Of a stretch of 7,493 nt of DNA, positions 1 through 5,392 are shown in pieces. The notes beneath the pieces are model-generated. The model saw nothing but the letters and a program-made list of their open reading frames with translations, was not told the DNA's origin and did not search any database. Each line of letters begins with the position of its first letter. The stretch's first letter is position 1. The translations under genes were made by a program, and so were the position numbers. The stretch comes from Eubacteriales Family XIII. Incertae Sedis bacterium (lineage in GTDB: Bacteria; Bacillota; Clostridia; Peptostreptococcales; Anaerovoracaceae). Location of the stretch: positions 1 through 7,493 of the forward strand of contig JAISEX010000241.1 in assembly GCA_031263875.1 (NCBI GenBank), in the 5' to 3' direction.

Positions 1-27
1 TTTTTGAATTAAAAATTTTGGGGGGTG

Positions 28-48
28 CCCCCCCCCCCCCCCCCCCCC
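28..48. repeat. 21-base poly-C homopolymer
   Basis: An uninterrupted run of 21 C follows a run of six G and the dinucleotide TG, so the G run could fold back on the C run. It lies close to the window edge in a stretch with no recognisable gene. Such tracts are slippage-prone. They can act as phase-variable switches when they sit in a promoter or reading frame, but no gene is seen here to be switched. A sequencing or assembly artefact is equally possible. Confidence 0.9.
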
Positions 49-279
49 GGAAAATGTTTGGGTTTCAACGGTTTGGTGGGGTTTTCTGAATTTTAGTGTG
101 TGGTTTTTGTCGCCTGACATGCGAATTTTTTTTGGTATTTTCGCAGGAGAGGGAAGTGGTTTTGGTGGGGAAAAGGGGGACGGCGGGGAGTGGTGGCTTG
201 CGTAGTAGCCTTATCTCGCGCCGGTTGGCGCGCGGGCGGGAAACAGGGACGCCGTATAATGGCGGAAGGGTCGTAGGCT
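49..279. other. Intergenic stretch with no supported gene
   Basis: I see no credible gene here. The first half is T/G-rich with several T runs and the second half is GC-rich. Reading frames across it give low-complexity, Arg/Pro-rich peptides that run into the downstream repeat. One perfect small hairpin is present: CGCGCC (217-222), loop GGTT, GGCGCG (227-232). It has no T run after it, so it is not a terminator on the + strand. A TATAAT at 255-260 has no -35 partner at a sensible distance. Confidence 0.6.
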
Positions 280-444
280 TTTCTCGCGTTGCCCGCGCAA
301 GGGATCGGAGGGGTGCGGCAGCAGCCACGACGCGGACGCAGACGCGAAGAAATGCCGAAAGTCGGGCAAGCCAGAGCAGTTTACATCCGGAGCATTCGTC
401 ATGAGCGCCTGGGCCGAAGCGAAGCGCAGCCCCGCAGAGCCCGG

Positions 445-543
445 TGGGGCACGGGGAGATACAGACCGTTTTTTGTATATGCTCGCGCGGAGGATTATCC
501 CACAGGTCACGTACAAAGTTATTTTGCGTGCCCCATGCGCCCA
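445..543 (+). repeat. Long structured hairpin element (A1)
   Basis: The outer stem is TGGGGCACG (445-453) with CGTGCCCCA (527-535), 9 perfect pairs. The inner stem is TTTTGTAT (471-478) with GTACAAAG (511-518), 8 pairs including two G-T wobbles. The apical region starts with CTCGCGCGGAG (482-492). It is followed directly by ATGCGCCC. The same architecture occurs inverted at 7273-7369, where the inner stem has a compensating pair change. This suggests a folded RNA or a DNA hairpin rather than a chance repeat. Strand is assigned so that the ATGCGCCCA tail is at the 3' end; transcription is not shown. Confidence 0.7.
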
Positions 544-576
544 AAAGAGATACCTTGGGCGAGGGGATTCCGGGGC

Positions 577-613
577 GGGGCACGGAATGACAGACATGTG
601 CCCCATGCGCCCA
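577..613 (+). repeat. Short hairpin variant (A2) of the same family
   Basis: GGGGCAC (577-583) pairs with GTGCCCC (598-604) around a 14-base loop, and the 3' arm runs into ATGCGCCCA (605-613). Stem and tail match A1, but the inner stem and apical motif are missing. It lies 33 bases after the end of A1. Confidence 0.7.
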
Positions 614-630
614 GAGAGGCACTTCGATTC

Positions 631-659
631 TTGACAAGACTCCGCAACGCGGCCATACT
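631..659 (+). promoter_or_regulatory. Candidate sigma-A promoter, distal, for argR
   Basis: A perfect TTGACA (631-636) is followed after 17 bp by CATACT (654-659), 4 of 6 to the -10 consensus. It would give a leader of about 145 nt ahead of argR. Caution: TTGACAAG is also a piece of the tandem dyad repeats at 2986-3223, so it could be a repeat remnant rather than a promoter. Confidence 0.35.
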
Positions 660-673
660 TAAATAAGAATGAA

Positions 674-687
674 ACTATACATATAGT
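674..687. promoter_or_regulatory. AT-rich inverted repeat upstream of argR
   Basis: ACTATA (674-679) and TATAGT (682-687) form a perfect dyad with a 2-bp centre. It lies between the two candidate argR promoters and could be an operator. It is not a convincing ARG box, so self-repression by ArgR at this site is speculative. Confidence 0.25.
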
Positions 688-732
688 GCCGCGGCCGCGT
701 GAGGAATACGCGAAACAATGAGAGGATATTTA

Positions 733-762
733 TTACCTTACCAACAAGGAGTATGCTATATT
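733..762 (+). promoter_or_regulatory. Candidate extended -10 promoter for argR-recN
   Basis: TGCTATATT (754-762) is a good extended -10 element (TGn followed by TATATT). TTACCT (733-738), 18 bp upstream of the hexamer, is a weak -35. The predicted start near 769 gives a leader of about 43 nt that contains the argR ribosome binding site. This is the more plausible of the two promoters. Confidence 0.45.
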
Positions 763-811
763 GTGTAGAGGATTGTCCCGGTAAGCGCGCCGCGCAGGAG
801 GTCAAGGGGAT

Positions 812-1261
812 ATGAGATACTCACGGCAGAATAAGATCATCGAGCTGATCGAATCGATGGATATAGACACGCAGGACAGGTTGTCCGAGCTTTTGAAGGA
901 ATGCGGCTTCGAGGTGACGCAGGCGACGATATCGCGCGATATCAAGGAGCTGCAGCTCGTCAAATCCCTGACGCCTTCCGGCAAGTATAAGTATACGCAG
1001 GCGGATAATATCGGCCACCCGATCACGGAACGGTTTACGAAGATATTCAAGGAAACGACGCAATCGGTCGCGAGTTCCGGTAATATTATTTTGATAAAGA
1101 CGCTTTCGGGCTGCGCGAGCGCCGCGGCTGAGGCGCTGGATACGCTCGGGCTGCCGCATATCGTCGGCTCGGTCGCGGGCGACAACACCTTCTTTATATT
1201 GGCGGACGATCCGGCGCACGTGCCCGACCTTGTGGCGCGTTTCGAAGAAATTATCAAGTAA
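812..1261 (+). CDS. argR: Arginine repressor ArgR/AhrC family
   Basis: This is a 149-residue transcription regulator of normal family length. It is expected to form arginine-bound hexamers that repress arginine biosynthesis and may activate catabolism. The N-terminal winged helix-turn-helix spans about residues 1-65 and contains the family signature TQATISRDIKEL (36-47), with the Ser-Arg pair that enters DNA. The C-terminal oligomerisation and arginine-binding domain (about 80-149) contains LSGCASAAAEALD and GSVAGDNTFFI. The usual GDD arginine-binding motif reads GDN here (123-125), which may alter ligand contact. The ATG has a strong AGGAGGT (796-802) 9 bases upstream. recN starts one base after the stop, so the two are probably translated from one message; argR-recN adjacency is common in Bacillota. 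Regulation is probably from the promoter at 733-762. Confidence 0.96.
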   Translation: MRYSRQNKIIELIESMDIDTQDRLSELLKECGFEVTQATISRDIKELQLVKSLTPSGKYKYTQADNIGHPITERFTKIFKETTQSVASSGNIILIKTLSGCASAAAEALDTLGLPHIVGSVAGDNTFFILADDPAHVPDLVARFEEIIK

Positions 1262-1262
1262 G

Positions 1263-2939
1263 ATGATCGGCCACATCAGTATCCGCGATTTTGCGATTAT
1301 CGAGAATATTGATATCGATCTTCACGCCGGGTTCAATGTGCTGACCGGCGAAACGGGGTCCGGCAAGTCCATTATCATCGAGGCGGTGAGCCTCGCTTTT
1401 GGCGCGCGCGCGGATACGTCTATGGTGCGCACGGGTACGGGCAAGGCGCTTATTCAGGTCGTGATAGACGAGGACGAGCTGCCGGAGGATCTGCGCACGG
1501 GAATCGAGCTGATCAGCCGCGAGATATCCGCCGCCGGTAAAAGCATCTGCCGCGTCAACGGCGAAATCGTGACGCTCGCGCAGCTTGCCGCCTCAGCCGC
1601 GAGGCTCGCGGATATCCACGGGCAATACGACCACCAGAGTTTGCTCGATCCCGAAAACCATATCGGGATTATCGACGCGTTTCGGACCGGGATGACCGCC
1701 GCTGCTGCGGAACGCGTGCGAAACGATTATGAGAACTATGCCGTGGCGCGTAAAAACCTGAATGAGATTCTGTCGCAGGAAGCGCTGTCAAGGCGAGAGC
1801 TTGACTTCATTACCTACGAGGTGGACGAAATAGAAAAGGCGCGTTTGGTTCCGGGTGAACACGCGGAGCTGAAGGAACAGATCGCGCTGATGCAGAACAG
1901 CGAGAAGATATTCGCGGCGCTTTCGGATGCCGATAACGCGCTGTCCGCGGAGGGCGGCGCCGTCGACGGCATCGCAAACGCGCTGTCCGCCGTGCGGCTG
2001 ATAGCGGAATACAGCGCCGATTACGCGGAGACGGAACGGGCGTTGGCGAACAGCTATTTTGAGCTGACGGAAGCGGCGCGGCGCATCGGGAACGCGCTCG
2101 ACCATACGGATTTTTCTCAGCGTTCCATCGACGAGGCTATCGCGCGTCTGGACACGATCGACCGGCTTATCGCGAAATACGGCGCGGCGCATGCGGACGC
2201 CGACGCTGAAACGGCGGTGCTCTCTCATCTGGATGCGGCAAGAAAAAAACTTGACAGCTTTGAAAATATCGACGCGCGCAAAGCCGAACTGAACGCCGCG
2301 CTCGAAAACTCGATTGCCGCTCTCGCAAAATCTTCGCGCGCGCTGCATACGCTTCGCGTGGAATCCGCGGAATTGTTATCGGCGCGGGTGAAAGAGCAAC
2401 TGACGGAACTGAATTTCAAAGACGCGCAGTTTGCCGCGCGTTTTGAAGAACTGCCGGAAAGTGACGCGGAGCTTTCGAAGCGTTTCAGCGCCGGCGGCGT
2501 GGATAAAGTCGAGTTTGTCTTTACGGCGAACAAGGGCCAGCCGCTCCGTCCCATCGCGAAGGTCGCGTCGGGCGGCGAGATGTCGCGCGTGATGCTCGCC
2601 ATCAAAACCGTGACGGGTGATTTCGACGGCATTCCCACGATGATCTTCGACGAGATCGACACGGGCATCAGCGGCGTTACCGCAAGCGTGGTCGGCGAAA
2701 AGCTGAAGCGCATGTCGGCCACGCGGCAGATCGTCTGCATCACCCATCTGCCGCAGATCGCGGGGTTTGCCGGCCATCATTATCTAATCGAAAAGAGCAG
2801 CGACGAGAGTTCCACGCGCGCGACGGTCCGCGAACTCGACGGCGATGAAAAGATCACTGCGATCGCGCGTCTTATCGGCGGTAAGACCATCACGCCCGCC
2901 ACGCTCGAATCCGCGCAGGAGCTGATGCGGGAGGAGTGA
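1263..2939 (+). CDS. recN: DNA repair protein RecN
   Basis: This is a cytoplasmic SMC-like ATPase that acts early in double-strand break repair by helping to bring broken ends together and supporting RecA. The 558 residues are normal for the family. The head begins with MIGHISIRDFAIIENIDI and a Walker A GETGSGKS (29-36). The middle, about 150-390, is Glu/Ala/Leu-rich and consistent with the coiled-coil arms. The C-terminal head has the ABC signature SGGEMSR (436-442), Walker B with MIFDE (460-464), and a CITHLPQIAGFA motif after it. The ATG at 1263 was chosen because the family N-terminus starts there; a TTG at 1230 in the same frame lies inside argR and adds 11 residues unlike RecN. The gene is one base after argR, with only a weak GAAGAAA upstream, so translation is probably coupled. 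No clear terminator follows; a dyad array begins 46 bases after the stop. Confidence 0.97.
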   Translation: MIGHISIRDFAIIENIDIDLHAGFNVLTGETGSGKSIIIEAVSLAFGARADTSMVRTGTGKALIQVVIDEDELPEDLRTGIELISREISAAGKSICRVNGEIVTLAQLAASAARLADIHGQYDHQSLLDPENHIGIIDAFRTGMTAAAAERVRNDYENYAVARKNLNEILSQEALSRRELDFITYEVDEIEKARLVPGEHAELKEQIALMQNSEKIFAALSDADNALSAEGGAVDGIANALSAVRLIAEYSADYAETERALANSYFELTEAARRIGNALDHTDFSQRSIDEAIARLDTIDRLIAKYGAAHADADAETAVLSHLDAARKKLDSFENIDARKAELNAALENSIAALAKSSRALHTLRVESAELLSARVKEQLTELNFKDAQFAARFEELPESDAELSKRFSAGGVDKVEFVFTANKGQPLRPIAKVASGGEMSRVMLAIKTVTGDFDGIPTMIFDEIDTGISGVTASVVGEKLKRMSATRQIVCITHLPQIAGFAGHHYLIEKSSDESSTRATVRELDGDEKITAIARLIGGKTITPATLESAQELMREE

Positions 2940-2985
2940 GGCTCGCGGGCAGAACGCGAAAGTCTGTTATCACGCGATTCATGCT

Positions 2986-3223
2986 GTCAGGGTATTTGAT
3001 TGACTAATCCGGCTTGTCAAGTTTCTTGCTTGACCGATTCACTTTGTCAGGTTAATTTGTTGACAAGTTTGGCCATCAATTTGACCATCAAGTTGATTGG
3101 TTGACGAATCAATGCGTCAAGTTTTTCGCTTGACCGATTCTGACTGTCAGGTTTTTTGTTTGACAAGTCCGGCTTGTCAAGTTTTTCGCTTGACGAATTT
3201 GACTGTCAGGTTAATTGCTTGAC
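2986..3223. repeat. Tandem array of eight 19-bp dyads, about 30-bp period
   Basis: Eight 19-bp units start at 2986, 3016, 3046, 3087, 3116, 3146, 3176 and 3205. Each reads roughly GTCARG-N7-YTTGAC and they are separated by 10-11 bp linkers. A truncated unit (ATCAATTTGAC, 3075-3085) explains the 41-bp step. Units 2, 5 and 7 have full 6-bp arms (GTCAAG/CTTGAC); units 3, 6 and 8 start GTCAGG and have shorter arms. The alternation and the recurring linkers CGATTC and TCCGGCTT give a higher-order period near 60 bp. The array is AT-rich in a GC-rich genome and lies just after recN. It is not a CRISPR: the linkers are too short and not unique. Protein-binding sites, RNA hairpins or a selfish repeat are all possible. 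Confidence 0.9.
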
Positions 3224-3389
3224 CGGTAATGTGTGGCGGCTTGAAGACCGGAATGAAAGACTGTGCGGGGACGGCACGGTTAGGATGGTTGTGTTGTTTC
3301 CTCGCCCGCGCGGCTTTTTGTTTATGCGAGGAATGGGTTCGCCGGATGAAGGATGGGTGCGTTGTTTTCTTTTCTCGCATAAAAGAGCC
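3224..3389. other. Intergenic stretch between the dyad array and repeat B
   Basis: I see no credible gene. A loose direct repeat is visible: GGATGGTTGTGTTGTTTC (about 3283-3300) and GGATGGGTGCGTTGTTTTC (about 3351-3369), each followed shortly by CTCGC. CCTCGC (3300-3305) is also complementary to GCGAGG (about 3326-3331), which could form a weak hairpin. Reading frames across it yield peptides that change character as they enter the repeats. Confidence 0.5.
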
Positions 3390-3502
3390 GGAGCGAAGCG
3401 GAGGCGACGCGCAAGGGATAGAAGGGGTGCGCAGCAGCCGCGAAGCGGCCGGAGCGAAGCGCAGCCCCGGATAGCCCGGTGGGGCTCCGCCCCATGCGCC
3501 CA
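3390..3502 (+). repeat. GC-rich dispersed repeat, copy B, with minimal hairpin
   Basis: This copy matches copy A over 3409-3440 (A: 295-326) and 3447-3485 (A: 412-450, 3 mismatches in 39), without the extra 85 bases between. It ends in a hairpin of TGGGGC (3480-3485), loop TCC, GCCCCA (3489-3494), then ATGCGCCCA (3494-3502). So it has the same outer stem and tail as A1 but a 3-base loop. The GAGCGAAGCG motif appears twice (near 3390 and 3451) and again at the end of copy C. No ORF in it looks real. Confidence 0.75.
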
Positions 3503-3539
3503 AAAACACAAAAACACCCGCGTCCCGCCTCGGCGCGAA

Positions 3540-3561
3540 TTTACTTCCCGTTTACATTTGC
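3540..3561 (+). promoter_or_regulatory. Two 11-bp direct repeats, likely response-regulator site
   Basis: TTTACTTCCCG (3540-3550) and TTTACATTTGC (3551-3561) are adjacent 11-bp units that both begin TTTAC. They lie 27-38 bp upstream of a TATAAT. Eleven-bp direct repeats are the usual binding format of OmpR/PhoB-family dimers, and very similar units occur four times upstream of the ABC operon at 5309-5352. The likely binder is the regulator encoded just downstream, giving autoregulation. This is inferred, not shown. Confidence 0.5.
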
Positions 3562-3577
3562 CCTCGCATTTCCACGC

Positions 3578-3583
3578 TATAAT
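3578..3583 (+). promoter_or_regulatory. -10 box of the regulator-kinase operon
   Basis: A perfect TATAAT. No good -35 lies 16-18 bp upstream; TTTACA at 3551-3556 is 21 bp away, which fits an activator-dependent promoter. Transcription would start near 3590, leaving only about 11 nt before the ATG, with the ribosome binding site GGAGGT (3590-3595) at the very 5' end. Confidence 0.55.
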
Positions 3584-3600
3584 GGAGGCGGAGGTGTGTT

Positions 3601-4278
3601 ATGAGCAAAATCATGATAGTGGACGACGACCCGAATATTCGCGAGCTCGTCTGCGTTTTGTTGAAAAATGGCGGTTTTGAGGCGTGCGAGGCCGGCGACG
3701 GACGCGAGGCTCTCCGCATTATCACGAGCGAAAATCCCGACCTCGCCGTTATCGATCTGATGATGCCGAATATGGACGGGTACGAGCTGTGCCGCAATCT
3801 GCGCAGATATTACGAGAATCTGCCGGTGCTGATGCTGACGGCGAAGGGCGAGCTGCCCGCGAAAATCAAGGGGTTCGAGGCGGGCGCGGACGATTATCTG
3901 ACGAAACCCTTTGAGGGCGACGAGCTGCTTTTGCGCGTAAAGGCGCTCTTGCGGCGGTATAAAATCGAAGCCTCGCAGGTGATCCGGATCGGCGGCGTGA
4001 CGATCGACCGCAACAGTTACACCGTGACGATCGGCGGCGCGGGCGCGGATATTCCGCACAAGGAATTTGAGCTGCTGTTTAAACTCGCGGGTTTTTCCGG
4101 GCGCACGTTTTCGCGGGAGCGGTTGATCGAAGACGTGTGGGGTTACGATTTCGACGGCAACGAGCGGACGCTCGACGTGCATATCGGGCGCTTGCGTGAG
4201 CGTTTTCCACCGGAAACTTCGGGCTTCAAAATCGTCACGGTTCGCGGCCTCGGGTACCGTCTGGAGGTGACGCCGTGA
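3601..4278 (+). CDS. OmpR/PhoB-family response regulator, HssR-like
   Basis: This 225-residue cytoplasmic regulator should be phosphorylated by the kinase encoded next to it and then bind DNA as a dimer. The receiver domain (1-120) has the acidic DDD at 8-10, the phosphoacceptor D52 in VIDLMMPNMDG, T80 and K102 in TKPF. The winged-helix output domain (about 125-225) has HKEFELLFKLA, FSRERLIEDVWGYDFDGNERTLDVHIGRLRERF split over 173-205, and the closing VRGLGYRLE. The YDFDGNERTLDVHI stretch and the LLRRYKI linker resemble the haem-responsive regulator HssR from memory, but haem as signal is not supported here, since the nearby exporter is not HrtAB-like. The ATG has two GGAGG motifs (3584-3588 and 3590-3594). 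The stop overlaps the kinase GTG by 4 bp (GTGA). It probably controls its own promoter and that of the ABC operon. Confidence 0.93.
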   Translation: MSKIMIVDDDPNIRELVCVLLKNGGFEACEAGDGREALRIITSENPDLAVIDLMMPNMDGYELCRNLRRYYENLPVLMLTAKGELPAKIKGFEAGADDYLTKPFEGDELLLRVKALLRRYKIEASQVIRIGGVTIDRNSYTVTIGGAGADIPHKEFELLFKLAGFSGRTFSRERLIEDVWGYDFDGNERTLDVHIGRLRERFPPETSGFKIVTVRGLGYRLEVTP

Positions 4279-5324
4279 AAAAGCGGGATGGCCGCAGACC
4301 GCGCGGAAGAATCATAAGTTCCGTCATGTTTTTGCTGACGTTCAGCGTGGCGCAGGTGGCGGGATATTTCGTGGCGGAACTCATCTTCCGCTCCACGGGA
4401 ACGCCGCCGGAGATGCCCGCGCACATCCTGTCCGCACTGACCGGCGTGGTGCTGTACGCGGCAGTCCTCGGGCTGATTATCACCTTTTCGGGACGCGGCA
4501 CAAGGCGGCGGCATAACGAGATACACGATATTTTCACCGACGCGCTCGCGCAGATCGCCCAAGGTAATTTCAACGTTCTGATCGACGAGAACAACGCGGA
4601 CGTCCATCTCGAATTCGCGGCGGTGATCAACGATATGGCGCGGAATCTCGGCAACTTGGAAACCATGCGGCAGGACTTCATCTCCAACGTGTCGCACGAG
4701 ATCCAGTCACCGCTCACCTCCATCAGCGGCTTCGCCGCCCTGCTGAAAAACGCGGATCTGCCCGACGATGAGCGGCGGCGTTACGTGGAAATTATCGAGG
4801 CCGAGAGCAAACGGCTCTCGAGTTTAAGCGATAATCTGCTGAAGCTCTCCACGCTTGACAACGAGTCCATCGCCACCGCTGAATTCCGTCTTGACCGGCA
4901 GCTTTCAAACATTATTTTAACGCTTGAGCCGCAGTGGTCAGCAAAAAATCTGACCGTTCACGCGGCGCTGCAAAAATGCGTGGCAAGCGGCGACGAGAAT
5001 CTGCTCTCGCAGGTTTGGATGAACTTGCTCGTCAACGCAATTAAATTCACGCCCGAAAACGGCGTTATCTCCGTTTCGCTTCGGGAGAACGCCGTGAAAA
5101 TCTCGGATACCGGCATCGGCATCGCGAAGGACGATCTGCCGCATATCTTTGAGCGCTTTTACAAGGTGGACAAGGCGCGCGACCGCGCACTCGGCGGCAA
5201 CGGCCTCGGTCTGTCGCTCGTCAAGAAAATCACGGAACTGCACGGCGGGAGGATATCGGTCGAGAGCGAACCCCGCGCCGGCACGACGTTTGAAATTTTC
5301 CTGCCCGGTTTACGGTCCGTTTAA
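4275..5324 (+). CDS. Sensor histidine kinase with minimal extracellular loop
   Basis: This is a 349-residue membrane kinase, partner of the regulator just upstream. A basic cytoplasmic start (KKRDGRRPRGR) precedes TM1 (about 13-38). A loop of only about 12 residues (RSTGTPPEMPAH) leads to TM2 (about 51-71). A HAMP-like linker follows (about 72-130). The dimerisation domain has SHEIQSPL with H141 as phosphorylation site. The ATPase domain has the N box (N250, N255 in MNLLVNAIKFTP), DTGIG (278-282), FERFYK (292-297) and GGNGLGLS (307-314). All catalytic motifs are intact. Having no real sensor domain, it fits the intramembrane-sensing kinases often linked to ABC transporters. The GTG start overlaps the regulator stop and has a strong GGAGGTGA (4263-4270) upstream. 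Its last bases (5309-5324) overlap the operator repeats for the ABC operon. Confidence 0.93.
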   Translation: MKKRDGRRPRGRIISSVMFLLTFSVAQVAGYFVAELIFRSTGTPPEMPAHILSALTGVVLYAAVLGLIITFSGRGTRRRHNEIHDIFTDALAQIAQGNFNVLIDENNADVHLEFAAVINDMARNLGNLETMRQDFISNVSHEIQSPLTSISGFAALLKNADLPDDERRRYVEIIEAESKRLSSLSDNLLKLSTLDNESIATAEFRLDRQLSNIILTLEPQWSAKNLTVHAALQKCVASGDENLLSQVWMNLLVNAIKFTPENGVISVSLRENAVKISDTGIGIAKDDLPHIFERFYKVDKARDRALGGNGLGLSLVKKITELHGGRISVESEPRAGTTFEIFLPGLRSV

Positions 5325-5352
5325 GTCCGCGTTAACCTCCGTTTAATTTGTG
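5309..5352 (+). promoter_or_regulatory. Four 11-bp direct repeats, likely response-regulator operator
   Basis: Four contiguous 11-bp units are TTTACGGTCCG (5309), TTTAAGTCCGC (5320), GTTAACCTCCG (5331) and TTTAATTTGTG (5342). The TTA core recurs at exactly 5310, 5321, 5332 and 5343. The spacing places all units on one DNA face, as for OmpR/PhoB-type regulators binding as tandem dimers. The site overlaps the kinase stop codon and ends 4 bp before the -10 box of the ABC operon. The neighbouring regulator is the obvious candidate binder; similar units precede its own gene. Confidence 0.6.
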
Positions 5353-5356
5353 GCCG

Positions 5357-5362
5357 TACAAT
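5357..5362 (+). promoter_or_regulatory. -10 box of the ABC exporter operon
   Basis: TACAAT is 5 of 6 to consensus. Nothing like TTGACA lies 17 bp upstream (AACCTC there); the 11-bp repeats occupy that position instead. This is the layout of a PhoB-type activated promoter. The predicted start near 5369 leaves a leader of about 24 nt carrying GGAGG (5381-5385). Confidence 0.5.
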
Positions 5363-5392
5363 GCGGTTATCGAATAAAACGGAGGTATTTTT

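Larger units (their letters stand above)
280..613 (+). repeat. GC-rich dispersed repeat, copy A
   Basis: This is one of three related GC-rich non-coding blocks in the window. Bases 295-326 match 3409-3440 in copy B closely (both start GCGCAAGGGAT). Bases 412-450 match 3447-3485 with 3 mismatches in 39. Copy A carries about 85 extra bases between these two blocks. Its 3' part holds two hairpins, 445-543 and 577-613, both ending in ATGCGCCCA. GGGGATTCCGG (563-573) recurs inverted in copy C at 7220-7230. No transposase, target-site duplication or credible ORF is visible. Outer boundaries are approximate. Confidence 0.75.

Noticed and set aside
255..260. TATAAT as a promoter -10
   Set aside because: No -35 at workable spacing and no gene follows; it lies in GC-rich non-coding sequence.
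65..666. Overlapping frames on both strands before argR (up to 190 codons)
   Set aside because: They translate the GC-rich repeat into Arg/Pro-rich peptides, lack convincing ribosome sites, and share peptide fragments with frames in copy B only because the DNA repeat is shared.
1230..1262. Upstream TTG start for recN
   Set aside because: It lies inside argR and adds 11 residues unlike the RecN N-terminus; the ATG at 1263 starts exactly where family members do.
2986..3223. CRISPR array
   Set aside because: The regular 30-bp period is suggestive, but conserved units are only 19 bp, linkers are 10-11 bp and recur within the array, and there are no cas genes.
3304..3323. Rho-independent terminator (GC stem then TTTTTGTTT)
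   Set aside because: The stem GCC/GGC is only about 3 pairs with a GC loop, too weak to call, although the T run is suggestive.
3156..3680. 174-codon + strand frame from the dyad array into the regulator gene
   Set aside because: It crosses the array, the repeat, the promoter and the regulator start in another frame, and has no family resemblance.
3601..5324. Naming the two-component system hssRS
   Set aside because: The regulator resembles HssR, but the kinase lacks the large extracellular sensor of HssS and the exporter is DrrAB-like, not HrtAB-like, so haem sensing is not supported.
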